In this document: piece after piece, positions 1 to 6,817 of the stretch
Layout: every line of letters begins with the position of its first letter
Position numbering within the stretch: the stretch's first letter is position 1
Source of the DNA: Desulfitobacterium sp.
GTDB taxonomy: Bacteria; Bacillota; Desulfitobacteriia; Desulfitobacteriales; Desulfitobacteriaceae
Length of the DNA: 12,339 nt
Assembly (NCBI GenBank): GCA_012799495.1
Contig: JAAZLD010000451.1
Span: 1 to 12,339 of the forward strand
Direction of reading: 5' to 3'
Made by a program: the position numbers and the translations under genes
The notes under the pieces: generated by a model
The model's database searches: none
Told to the model about the DNA's origin: nothing
Seen by the model: only the letters and a program-made list of their open reading frames with translations

Positions 1-514
1 AATATCCGTACTTAAGAGCATCTTGCCAGACTATATCATTGATCTCCCCGATACTGGCCATAGAGATTACTCGATAAGCAGAATCTACTAAAAGAATTGG
101 ATTGCCAAGAAGTCGTGAGGCACTTTTAATTAATTCGTCGATGCCGCTGTTATTAGCTAATGTCTCAAAAAGTACCGAAGTATCATTAAGCTGTTGTTTA
201 TAGTTTAAAAAGAGAGTTTGGACTTGATGAAACAATTCAAGGATAGGTGTTTCTTCAGGCCAGAGGATCCATTCACATTGGAAATCCAACCCCTTTTTAA
301 GATCGCTATCAGGCAAAATAATCAACCCGATAGATTTGTTAAGGAGAAAATCTTCTCTTAATTGGGAAGCCAGGCAAATATACAGGATGTCATTTTGAGG
401 CTGGGCAAATTTCGTCACTACATTACAACCTTGGTAATAAAGGATAGGATCATTTAACTTCATGAAAGTAGGAGGTTGTTTGAGCTCCTTACAAATTTCT
501 CTTAAGGTAAAAAT
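1..514 (-). CDS. PucR/CdaR-like transcriptional regulator, N-terminal part (cut by window edge)
   Basis: An open minus-strand frame runs from about 571 to the left edge, so only the N-terminal ~171 residues are visible and the expected C-terminal helix-turn-helix lies outside. The best start is ATT at 514-512: it follows an AGGAGG (529-524) by 9 nt and gives a protein beginning (M)FTLREICKEL, a beginning usual for such regulators. The in-frame ATG at 571 has no ribosome binding site and overlaps a -10-like TATAATG; the in-frame ATG at 463 would discard conserved-looking residues. Visible segments include NDILYICLASQL and, near residue 135, LLGNPILLVDSAYRVIS, typical of the sensor part of PucR/CdaR-type regulators. 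It is divergent from the methyltransferase operon, so control of that operon is a reasonable inference. The family call rests on pattern recognition only. Confidence 0.6.
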   Translation of the reverse strand, partial: MFTLREICKELKQPPTFMKLNDPILYYQGCNVVTKFAQPQNDILYICLASQLREDFLLNKSIGLIILPDSDLKKGLDFQCEWILWPEETPILELFHQVQTLFLNYKQQLNDTSVLFETLANNSGIDELIKSASRLLGNPILLVDSAYRVISMASIGEINDIVWQDALKYGY

Positions 515-541
515 AGCACTTTCCCTCCTTTTGCACAAAAC

Positions 542-569
542 GCCAAAATTATACCCAGGAGATTTTGGC
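542..569. repeat. Inverted repeat in divergent regulator/methyltransferase intergenic region
   Basis: GCCAAAAT (542-549) and ATTTTGGC (562-569) form a perfect 8-bp dyad with a 12-nt spacer. It sits next to the minus-strand -10-like TATAAT (575-570), roughly at the expected transcript start of the regulator gene. It could be an autoregulatory operator or a small mRNA hairpin; the sequence does not decide between them. Confidence 0.35.
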
Positions 570-607
570 ATTATAACAAAGACCACGGTTCTAAGGTTTA
601 TTATAAT
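570..607. promoter_or_regulatory. Mirrored -10-like elements for divergent transcription
   Basis: TATAAT reads on the plus strand at 602-607 and on the minus strand at 575-570; the surrounding ATTATAA (570-576) and TTATAAT (601-607) are exact inverted copies. Neither has a recognisable TTGACA-like -35 at 16-18 nt, and no -24/-12 sigma-54 pattern is visible. Weak -35 regions would fit promoters that need an activator. A second possible plus promoter is TTATCA (612-617) with TATATA (634-639). All of this is low certainty. Confidence 0.3.
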
Positions 608-663
608 AATATTATCAGAAAAAATAAAACAATTATATAGTTTAGAAATTAAGGAGGGACAAA

Positions 664-1458
664 ATGCTCATTATTGGCGAGTCCTTAAATGCAACACGTA
701 AATCCGTTCATGATGCGGTAATTGCCCAAGATGTAGAATTCTTACAAAAGCTAGCAGTAGATCAGGTCAATGCAGGAGCTATGATGCTTGATGTGAATGC
801 CGCCGTTCCTAATAGAAAAGAAGAAGAAGATCTACCATGGATGGTGGAAAAAGTCCAGGAAGTAGTAGATGTTCCTTTAGCTATTGATAGTAATAATCCT
901 GATGCTATTATCGCAGCACTAGCTGTTCACAAAGGGCGGCCAATGATCAACTCCATTAGTGGAGAAGAGGAAAAGCTGGAAAAGCTCCTACCTATCGTTA
1001 CAGAAACTGATTGTGATGTAATTCTTCTCTGTATGGATGATAAGGGAATCCCATCCACCATCGAGGGAAAAGTTCAAATAGCCGGAAAGGTAATCGAACT
1101 TTTATTGACCAAAGGTAAAAAAATTGAAAACGTTTATGTAGATCCCTTGATTGGTACTGTAGCTACTCAAACAGATGCTGGAGTTTTAGCTATTGAAACT
1201 ATTAAAGCTATTAAAAAGGAGTTTCCAGGTGTCCATACAGCCGCTGGGGTAAGCAATATTAGCTACGGAATGCCAGCAAGAAAACTTCTTAATCGCATAT
1301 TCTTATCTTTATGTATAAGTAATGGCCTTGACGGATGTATTGTGGATTCCCGAGATCAAGAACTAATGTCTAGTATTTGGGCTACCATGGGATTATCTGG
1401 TCAAGATCGGTTCAGATCCTATATGAGAGCCTACAAAAAAGGCTTACTCAAAGGATAG
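664..1458 (+). CDS. Methyltetrahydrofolate:corrinoid methyltransferase (MtgA/MeTr family)
   Basis: A 264-residue cytoplasmic TIM-barrel protein of the pterin-binding (DHPS-like) family, close to the length of AcsE/MeTr and MtgA. It moves a methyl group between a methyl-corrinoid protein and tetrahydrofolate. The pterin-site residues known from AcsE are all visible: D75 (IDSNN), N96 (INSISGE), D160 (VYVDPLIG) and N198 (GVSNISYG), besides GESLNAT at 5-11 and LDVNAAVP at 42-49. The start ATG has GGAGGG about 6 nt upstream. It is the first gene of an operon with a corrinoid protein and an MtmB-like methyltransferase, so it probably takes methyl groups off the corrinoid and makes methyl-THF for the Wood-Ljungdahl pathway, as MtgA does in glycine betaine use. 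The direction is inferred from context. The stop is TAG. Confidence 0.88.
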   Translation: MLIIGESLNATRKSVHDAVIAQDVEFLQKLAVDQVNAGAMMLDVNAAVPNRKEEEDLPWMVEKVQEVVDVPLAIDSNNPDAIIAALAVHKGRPMINSISGEEEKLEKLLPIVTETDCDVILLCMDDKGIPSTIEGKVQIAGKVIELLLTKGKKIENVYVDPLIGTVATQTDAGVLAIETIKAIKKEFPGVHTAAGVSNISYGMPARKLLNRIFLSLCISNGLDGCIVDSRDQELMSSIWATMGLSGQDRFRSYMRAYKKGLLKG

Positions 1459-1488
1459 GTTCAATAAATTATCAAAGGGGGAATAAAC

Positions 1489-2133
1489 ATGAGTGATGTT
1501 CTAGAAAAAATCAAGGATGCTATTTTAGAAATGGAAGAAGACGATGCTCAAGATTTTGTAAAAGAAGCTATCGAGGAAGGTTTATCTCCGCAAAAGATTT
1601 TAAATGAAGGAATTATTGCGGCATTAGATGAAATTGGAGAAAAATTCACTTCTGGTGAGTTCTTCTTACTGGAACTTTCCGAAGGAGCTAGAATTTCAGA
1701 CCTTTGCATTGAAATCCTAAAACCTTTACTTGCTAGTGAAGGACAAGATGTTGAAAAGAAAGGAAAAGTCCTACTTGCCACTGTCAAAGGAGATCTCCAT
1801 GATATCGGTAAGAATTTAGTTGCCTTACAAATGAACATTGGTGGATATGAGGTGGTCGACCTAGGAATCGATCAGGAAAGTCTCAATATCGTTGCTAAAG
1901 CCCAAGAAATAAATGCTGATGTAATTGCCCTTTCATCTTTAATGATCACCACATTGGAAAACCAGGCTGAAGTAATCAAAATCCTCAAGGATAAAGGTAT
2001 CAGAGATCAGTTTAAAGTTGTAGTAGGCGGTGGGCCCACAACAGAAGAGTGGGCTAAAGAAATTGGAGCAGATGGGTGGGCGCCAGATGCTGTAAGCTCA
2101 GTTTCGATGCTTGATAAAGTATTAGCAGTTTAG
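1489..2133 (+). CDS. Corrinoid (cobalamin-binding) methyl-carrier protein
   Basis: A 214-residue two-domain carrier of the MtbC/MtmC/MttC type. Residues 1-90 form the helical cap domain; residues 92-214 form the Rossmann-like B12 domain. The cobalamin signature GDLHDIGKN lies at 101-109, with H104 (codon 1798-1800) as the lower axial ligand of cobalt. The matching SSLMITT (149-155) and VVGGGPTTEEW (178-188) loops that hold the nucleotide tail are present. The start ATG is preceded by AAAGGGGG with 7 nt spacing; it begins 30 nt after the preceding gene and ends 19 nt before the next. It would be methylated by the MtmB-like protein and demethylated by the MtgA-like protein. Which methyl donor is used cannot be told from this subunit. 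A reductive activase (RamA type) would be needed but is not in the window. Confidence 0.92.
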   Translation: MSDVLEKIKDAILEMEEDDAQDFVKEAIEEGLSPQKILNEGIIAALDEIGEKFTSGEFFLLELSEGARISDLCIEILKPLLASEGQDVEKKGKVLLATVKGDLHDIGKNLVALQMNIGGYEVVDLGIDQESLNIVAKAQEINADVIALSSLMITTLENQAEVIKILKDKGIRDQFKVVVGGGPTTEEWAKEIGADGWAPDAVSSVSMLDKVLAV

Positions 2134-2152
2134 TATAGAAGGAGGCCATATC

Positions 2153-3517
2153 ATGATTAGTATTTTAGAGGCACAGTATCGCTGTGAAAATGGTCCTTTA
2201 ATGGATGAGAACAAATTTAATCTAAAACTCATGAAATACCTAAGAGGTTTACCCAAAAAATATGGCATAGAACTTAAAGAGGGAGAATTTATTCCTGATG
2301 ATGAAACAGCGGATAAGGTTTTCCAGGCAGCCATAGATCTAATTGTGGAAGTGGGTCTCTATAATATTGATACCAATAGGGTTTTAGAATTTACTAAGGA
2401 AGAGATAATAGACACTATCAATTCCCGGAAGAGTATCATTCATTTAGGTGAGGGAACTGATACCATTCATATCAAACATAGATGGCCTGAAGATACTGAA
2501 CCTATAGTTATGTGCCCAGGACCTGCCGGTATGCCAGCGGAAGAAAAATACTATATCCCTCTTAACCTATCTTTTGCCAAATTACCTAATAGTGTGGGTT
2601 ATACACCTTCTGCTCTTTTAGGGGCAAGGGGTTTTGCCAATAAAGCAGAAACTCCTGGAGAATTGATTACAGTTTTAGCAGAAGCTTCAATGAATCGTGA
2701 GGTGGCAAGGCAAGCAGGTAAACCAAGAGCATTTATTCTTGAACCAATGTCTGCTGTATCACCCTACGCCGTATTTGCTTCCTTTAACCCTGACGGTTAT
2801 AGTGAAAAGGGTTCTTTAATGCCTACTCACGTATTGCCGGATCTGAAGATTAACTGGGAGCGGATTACCTTAGCAGCCTACGCTCTAGAAAGAGGTATTC
2901 AGCCCTGGACTGGTGCCGGTACAGGTTTGGGAACCAACACTCGCAATGCTGTTGAAGCCGCTATCAGTCAGATTGCTGGTACTTTGGGTGTTATGACTTA
3001 TAATAATGGCCATAGCATGTGGACAAGCACCTTCGATAGAGATGGCTTAATTTCTTGTCGTGAAGTTCTAAAAATGACTGGCTTAGTCAACGTAGCCGTT
3101 TCTAGAAATCTGAAAATCCCCATTGCTGGTTCCACTGGTGCAGCAGCTGGGCCATGTACTACCATGGCATTAAAAGAATTATCTGCCTGTATGATCGCAA
3201 CTACTGTTTCCGGTGCTGGTTGGTTATGGTTAGTTCTCCCCGGAAAGGGAGTCATGACAAATGGTGCAACTGGCATGGAAGGAAAAATGCTTGATGAAGT
3301 AGGGAAAGCAGTAGAAGGAATGGACCGGGGAACAGCCAATGAGCTAATTGGTAAACTCTTAGCTACTTATGAAGATCAGCTCATGGATCCTCCTAAAGGA
3401 AAAACCTTCCCTGAATGCTATGATGTAGTTAAGGTAGAACCAACTGATGAATACAAAGAAATTTATGCCCAAGCAAAAGAAGAAATGCGTCAGCTAGGAG
3501 TACCTTTCAGATACTAA
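2153..3517 (+). CDS. MtmB-family methyltransferase homologue lacking pyrrolysine
   Basis: A 454-residue protein, nearly the length of methanogen monomethylamine methyltransferase MtmB (458). It resembles MtmB end to end: KYGIELKEGEFIPDDE near the N-terminus, AGPCTTM at 332-338, and PKGKTFPECYDV followed by PTDEYKEIY at the C-terminus. In MtmB the active site holds pyrrolysine 202 in GVOGPE; the aligned stretch here is FILEP, with L196 encoded by CTT at 2738-2740. There is no in-frame amber codon. By my alignment from memory, the MtmB active-site residues E259 and Q333 are also not kept (G/T near residue 260, S327). The protein therefore probably methylates the neighbouring corrinoid protein from a substrate other than monomethylamine, comparable to the non-pyrrolysine MttB relatives MtgB, MtpB and MtcB. 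The substrate is unknown. AGGAGG lies 7 nt before the ATG. Confidence 0.85.
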   Translation: MISILEAQYRCENGPLMDENKFNLKLMKYLRGLPKKYGIELKEGEFIPDDETADKVFQAAIDLIVEVGLYNIDTNRVLEFTKEEIIDTINSRKSIIHLGEGTDTIHIKHRWPEDTEPIVMCPGPAGMPAEEKYYIPLNLSFAKLPNSVGYTPSALLGARGFANKAETPGELITVLAEASMNREVARQAGKPRAFILEPMSAVSPYAVFASFNPDGYSEKGSLMPTHVLPDLKINWERITLAAYALERGIQPWTGAGTGLGTNTRNAVEAAISQIAGTLGVMTYNNGHSMWTSTFDRDGLISCREVLKMTGLVNVAVSRNLKIPIAGSTGAAAGPCTTMALKELSACMIATTVSGAGWLWLVLPGKGVMTNGATGMEGKMLDEVGKAVEGMDRGTANELIGKLLATYEDQLMDPPKGKTFPECYDVVKVEPTDEYKEIYAQAKEEMRQLGVPFRY

Positions 3518-3629
3518 AGTGAGAAAACAATCTGAGGTTAATATTAGTTAGAGTTAAATACTAGTTACAGCCATACAAAAAAAGAATTACAAAATTCTAT
3601 CTAGGTACTCTTTAAGGATGTAAAATAAC

Positions 3630-3661
3630 AGAGGCACTGCAGCTAATATTGCAGTGCCTCT
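3630..3661. terminator. Perfect 12-bp hairpin between converging genes
   Basis: AGAGGCACTGCA (3630-3641) and TGCAGTGCCTCT (3650-3661) pair perfectly around an 8-nt loop. It lies between the ends of the mtmB-like gene and the minus-strand acetyltransferase. The T-rich tail is weak: GTTATTTTA on the minus strand and no T-run on the plus strand. It is best read as a terminator of the acetyltransferase transcript, possibly working both ways. Confidence 0.6.
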
Positions 3662-3703
3662 AAAAATATATCCAGATCTGCTAACCATATTTATTTGTAG
3701 CTA

Positions 3704-4126
3704 CTAATTTATGTATCCCCTTTGTCTCATCCGTTGGGGATTGGCGAATTTCGCCATCCCAGTATTCATCTTTTCAAAGCCAAGTTTTTTGTAAAAGCCT
3801 TCTTTTCCAATGGAAGAGAACAGAATTACATTACAGGTCGGTAAAGAGTTGAGTATATGCTTAACTATTGTACTACCAATGCCGCGACCTTGGTACTCTG
3901 GAAGGATGACCACATCATAGAGAGCAGCTTCATAAGCACCATCACAAATTGCCCGACCAAAACCAATGAGCTTATCTTGATCAAAAGCAAAGACAACAGA
4001 ATAGCTGTTTTCAAAAGCTGTTTTATGTACAGTTGGCTGGTAATGTTTCATGTCAGACTTTATAAAGATCTGAGGGATCTCATTCCAATCGATGTTGGTA
4101 CAATCGAATTGATAGCGGATGTTCAT
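3704..4126 (-). CDS. GNAT-family N-acetyltransferase
   Basis: A 140-residue soluble protein with the GNAT fold. Motif A (acetyl-CoA pyrophosphate loop) is VVILPEYQGRGIGSTIV at 72-88, with QGRGIG at 79-84; motif B is GFYKKLGF at 110-117. It transfers an acyl group from acyl-CoA to an amine, but the acceptor cannot be predicted. The ATG at 4126 is chosen because GGAG lies 8 nt before it; a longer frame from 4162 exists but has no ribosome binding site in front and would include this site inside the gene. It stands alone between the terminator of thrB and the hairpin at 3630-3661, so it is probably monocistronic. The stop is TAG. Nothing links it to either neighbouring pathway. Confidence 0.85.
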   Translation of the reverse strand: MNIRYQFDCTNIDWNEIPQIFIKSDMKHYQPTVHKTAFENSYSVVFAFDQDKLIGFGRAICDGAYEAALYDVVILPEYQGRGIGSTIVKHILNSLPTCNVILFSSIGKEGFYKKLGFEKMNTGMAKFANPQRMRQRGYIN

Positions 4127-4171
4127 ATTTAATGCTCCTTTCACAATAAATTTCGAGAACACACATAGTGA

Positions 4172-4189
4172 TAGTGCTAATAGGCACTA
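4172..4189. repeat. Short dyad upstream of the acetyltransferase gene
   Basis: TAGTGC (4172-4177), a 6-nt spacer and GCACTA (4184-4189) form a perfect 6-bp inverted repeat about 45 nt before the GNAT start codon. It is placed where an operator could lie, but it is too short to exclude chance. Confidence 0.25.
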
Positions 4190-4200
4190 ATTAGGTTTAG

Positions 4201-4233
4201 AAAAACGGCCCCCAAGAGTGTGTTAGAGGCCGT
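4201..4233 (-). terminator. Intrinsic terminator of thrB
   Basis: On the minus strand, ACGGCC (4233-4228) pairs with GGCCGT (4210-4205), closing a loop of 17 nt, and is followed by a run of five T (4205-4201, the first being the last base of the stem). It begins about 10 nt after the thrB stop codon, the expected place for the end of the transcript. Confidence 0.75.
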
Positions 4234-4241
4234 CTTTAATT

Positions 4242-5135
4242 TTATAAAACAATAGCACCAGCAGAGTCTACTTCCAAGAAGTATGTTTTGGCTGACAGAT
4301 CGTGATTAGATAGGCAGTCCACCATGGCTTCAGAGACTTGCTCCATTTTATCTTGAGCAACGATAGCTAAAATAGTAGGACCAGATCCGCTTAGTGCAGA
4401 ACCATAAGCCCCAGTCTCTAATGCCACTTGTAATGCTTCACCAAGGCCAGGAACTAAAGCAGCTCTTTGGTTTTGGTGAAGGCGATCCTTCATTCCTTCC
4501 TTGAAGAAGGTATATTCTCCGTGAATCAGGGATTCAACTAGAAGGGCGGTCCGGGATAGGTTAAAAACAGCATCTGCCATAGGGACAGATGTAGGTAAGA
4601 CTTGGCGACTTTTTTCTGTAGATAAATGAAAATCCGGTACAATAGCTAATGCTCTAAAGTTAGGATCCGAATGAATCTTTCTAGCGAGAACTGTGTTTTC
4701 GGTAGTAACTGATAAAGTAACTCCTCCTAAGAGAGCTGGAGTTACGTTATCAGGATGCCCCTCAATCCTATTGGCTAGGTTAAGAAGTTCCTCTTGAGAA
4801 AAAACATCCCCGGCATAAGCATTGGCGGCTACCAATCCTCCTACGATTGCGGCGGAACTGCTACCCATCCCCCGAGCAGGGGGGATGTTATTTTCTAAAA
4901 CTAAAGAAAGAGTAGGAATTTTAAAGTCGATTTCTTTCCATAAAGTGCACATACATTGCCAAACTAGATTAGACTCATCAGGGGCTATTCCTGATTTGTA
5001 ATCTCCTTCTAAAGTTATCTGAAAGGAGTTGCTATCTTCAATTTTTACATGATTATAAAGGGAAAGGGCTAAACCCAAACAGTCAAAACCAGACCCCAGG
5101 TTGGCGGATGTTGCGGGAACTCGGACATGAATCAT
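4242..5135 (-). CDS. thrB: Homoserine kinase
   Basis: A 297-residue cytoplasmic enzyme that phosphorylates L-homoserine with ATP, giving O-phosphohomoserine for threonine synthase. It is a GHMP kinase of usual length: the N-terminal signature VRVPATSANLGSGFDCLG (4-21), the phosphate-binding loop PPARGMGSSSAA (85-96), EGHPDN (125-130) and the C-terminal motif GSALSGSGPT (245-254) are all present. The ATG at 5135 follows AGGAGG by 6 nt. It lies downstream of hom on the same strand, separated by 259 nt that contain repeats and a -10-like element, so it may have its own promoter or an internal control site rather than simple cotranscription. thrC is not in the window. Confidence 0.96.
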   Translation of the reverse strand: MIHVRVPATSANLGSGFDCLGLALSLYNHVKIEDSNSFQITLEGDYKSGIAPDESNLVWQCMCTLWKEIDFKIPTLSLVLENNIPPARGMGSSSAAIVGGLVAANAYAGDVFSQEELLNLANRIEGHPDNVTPALLGGVTLSVTTENTVLARKIHSDPNFRALAIVPDFHLSTEKSRQVLPTSVPMADAVFNLSRTALLVESLIHGEYTFFKEGMKDRLHQNQRAALVPGLGEALQVALETGAYGSALSGSGPTILAIVAQDKMEQVSEAMVDCLSNHDLSAKTYFLEVDSAGAIVL

Positions 5136-5218
5136 GTCTTTCCTCCTTGTTGTTCAGAGAGAATCTCTATCTCTTAATTTATATATATATTATCCTGGAT
5201 ATTGTAATTGGGGAACTA

Positions 5219-5252
5219 AATCGAATCCGATTAAGTAAAATCGGATTCGATT
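5219..5252. repeat. Two tandem 14-bp dyads forming a 34-bp palindrome upstream of thrB
   Basis: AATCGAATCCGATT (5219-5232) and AATCGGATTCGATT (5239-5252) are exact reverse complements with a 6-nt spacer. Each half is itself a near-palindrome (AATCG, 4 nt, CGATT), and the two halves are also direct repeats with 12 of 14 identical bases at a spacing of 20 bp, two helical turns. This suggests two protein-binding sites on one DNA face. Alternatively it is an RNA hairpin; the minus-strand tail CGATTTAGTT is poor for a terminator. Confidence 0.6.
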
Positions 5253-5260
5253 CCTTGAAC

Positions 5261-5266
5261 ATTATA
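5261..5266 (-). promoter_or_regulatory. Possible -10 element for thrB
   Basis: TATAAT followed by G reads on the minus strand at 5266-5261. A start point 6-7 nt on would fall at about 5255, right beside the tandem dyads, which would then occupy about +2 to +35. No good -35 is visible at 16-18 nt. An RNA from here would begin with the 14-bp hairpin. Confidence 0.3.
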
Positions 5267-5306
5267 AAAATCCTTTTTAAAGCACGATGATTTGTATATT
5301 AAAATA

Positions 5307-5362
5307 ATATTTGTTAGGTCATATTTGTTAGGTCATATTTATTGGGTCATATTTATTGGGTC
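5307..5362. repeat. 14-bp tandem repeat, four copies
   Basis: Copies 1 and 2 are ATATTTGTTAGGTC (5307-5320, 5321-5334); copies 3 and 4 are ATATTTATTGGGTC (5335-5348, 5349-5362). The two kinds differ at positions 7 and 10. The block begins 32 nt beyond the hom stop codon, inside the hom-thrB gap. The A-A-B-B order suggests growth by slippage duplication of an older pair. Confidence 0.85.
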
Positions 5363-5394
5363 ATATATTAGTTCTTATAAATAAGTTCGATATC

Positions 5395-6690
5395 TTAATC
5401 TAGTTCTCCTGTTTCAAAACGGATAACATTATCAACACGGAGGACTTTACTATAAGCTCTTACGGATTCTAGTGCTTCCCTTAACTGTGATTCCTGGGTA
5501 GGATGGGTTACTAAAACGATTTCCGCTTCTTGGCGTTTTTTCTGTTTTTGAATAATTGAATGGAAGCTCACATTAGCTTCGGCAAAGAGTAAGGCTAATG
5601 TGGCCAATACACGAGGTTCGTCTTTAACTCGGAGACGTATATAGAAGGCACTGCGGAAATCTTTTCTATCTTTAATGGGCAATTCATTATAGCAAGTGCA
5701 GTTAATATTCGATGTTGCATTAGTTTGCATATTACGGGCAATTTGGATAATATCCGCAACAACGGCGCTTCCTGTAGGAAGGGAGCCAGCTCCCCGGCCA
5801 TAGAACATTGTTTCTCCTACGGCATCTCCTACTACATAGACAGCATTAAAGACCCCACTAACAGCAGCAAGGGGATGGCTGTTAGGGATGATAGCAGGGT
5901 GAACCCGTACTTCTATACCTTCATCTTCAAGATGTTTTCCTACCGCTAAGAGTTTAATAGTTGAGTCTAGTTCTTTAGCATAGGCAATATCTTCAGCGGT
6001 GATTTTGGAGATCCCTTCTACATAAACATCATCAACAGTTACCCGGGAGTTAAAGGCGATGGAGGCTAAAATAGCTAATTTGCGAGCAGCATCTAAGCCA
6101 TCTACATCGGCAGTAGGATCTGCTTCAGCATAGCCTAATTCTTGAGCTTCTTTTAGAACTTCATTATAATCACGGCCTTGCTCAGTCATAGCTGTCAAAA
6201 TATAGTTTGTAGTTCCATTTATGATACCTAATATTTCAGTTATTTTATTGGCAGTAAGAGATTCTTTTAAGGAAGCGATAATTGGGATTCCTCCAGCTAC
6301 ACTAGCTTCGAAAAAGAGATCCTTGCCAACTTCTTTGGCGGCATCTAAGAGCTCATGACCGTGGAGTGCTAAAAGGTCCTTATTGGCAGTTACCACGTTC
6401 TTCCCATTTCTTAAAGCTTCTAATATATAAGTCCGGGCTGGTTCGATTCCTCCCATAACTTCTACCACAATATCTATTTGGGGATCCTTTAAGATAGCTT
6501 CAGGTTTATCAGTCAAAAGAAAATCTCCTGTAATATTACGAGAAGCTTGGGGGTTACGGACTAAAACCTTACTAACACTAAATCGAGTTTGTGAACGGTT
6601 TTGTATATCATCGGCATTTTGTTCGAGAATTTGAACAACACCGCTACCGACGGTTCCTAGACCTAAAATACCAACGGATACTTCTTGCAT
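5395..6690 (-). CDS. hom: Homoserine dehydrogenase with C-terminal ACT domain
   Basis: A 431-residue enzyme that reduces aspartate semialdehyde to L-homoserine with NAD(P)H, the branch point towards threonine, isoleucine and methionine. The dinucleotide-binding glycine motif GILGLGTVGSGVV is at 7-19, TANKDLLA at 101-108, and the catalytic region GGIPIIASLKESL at 133-145 with INGTTNYIL at 157-165 and EADPTADVDG at 189-198. The C-terminal ACT domain (about 349-425, beginning FYIRLRVKDEPRVLATLA) fits feedback inhibition by threonine. The ATG at 6690 is chosen because AGGAGG lies 7 nt upstream; the frame can be extended to 6714, but that ATG lacks a site of its own and would place this ribosome binding site inside the gene. 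It is transcribed from a good promoter at 6770-6742, away from the ilv operon. Confidence 0.96.
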   Translation of the reverse strand: MQEVSVGILGLGTVGSGVVQILEQNADDIQNRSQTRFSVSKVLVRNPQASRNITGDFLLTDKPEAILKDPQIDIVVEVMGGIEPARTYILEALRNGKNVVTANKDLLALHGHELLDAAKEVGKDLFFEASVAGGIPIIASLKESLTANKITEILGIINGTTNYILTAMTEQGRDYNEVLKEAQELGYAEADPTADVDGLDAARKLAILASIAFNSRVTVDDVYVEGISKITAEDIAYAKELDSTIKLLAVGKHLEDEGIEVRVHPAIIPNSHPLAAVSGVFNAVYVVGDAVGETMFYGRGAGSLPTGSAVVADIIQIARNMQTNATSNINCTCYNELPIKDRKDFRSAFYIRLRVKDEPRVLATLALLFAEANVSFHSIIQKQKKRQEAEIVLVTHPTQESQLREALESVRAYSKVLRVDNVIRFETGELD

Positions 6691-6741
6691 ATTAAATCCT
6701 CCTATCCTTTTCATGGATACAAATGTACTCGCATTGTGGAC

Positions 6742-6770
6742 ATTATAATACGCTTTTTTTTCTTTGACAA
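6742..6770 (-). promoter_or_regulatory. Sigma-A promoter of hom
   Basis: On the minus strand, TTGTCA (6770-6765) and TATAAT (6747-6742) are separated by exactly 17 nt. The start point is expected near 6735, giving a leader of about 45 nt before the hom ATG, with no visible riboswitch. Confidence 0.8.
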
Positions 6771-6788
6771 GACTTTTTCAAATAGGTA

Positions 6789-6817
6789 TTGACACCCTTT
6801 ATTCTGTATTATACACT
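6789..6817 (+). promoter_or_regulatory. Promoter of the ilv operon leader
   Basis: A consensus TTGACA (6789-6794) is followed after 17 nt by TACACT (6812-6817), or after 15 nt by TATACA (6810-6815). The start point would be near 6824, about 25 nt before the riboswitch. The -10 region is overlapped by a perfect dyad TTATAC-ACTTA-GTATAA (6809-6825) that could be an operator. The -35 lies 18 bp from that of the divergent hom promoter. Confidence 0.6.

Noticed and set aside
462..701. Open frame of 79 codons on the plus strand overlapping the start of the MtgA-like gene
   Set aside because: It overlaps the regulator start and the well-supported 664 gene, has no ribosome binding site and shows no recognisable features.
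1456..2133. TAG stops of the MtgA-like and corrinoid genes as possible pyrrolysine codons
   Set aside because: Reading through would add only 2 and 8 residues before the next stop, and both proteins already have full family length.
3857..4132. 91-codon plus-strand frame opposite the acetyltransferase
   Set aside because: It is antisense to a clear GNAT gene, without a ribosome binding site or recognisable domain.
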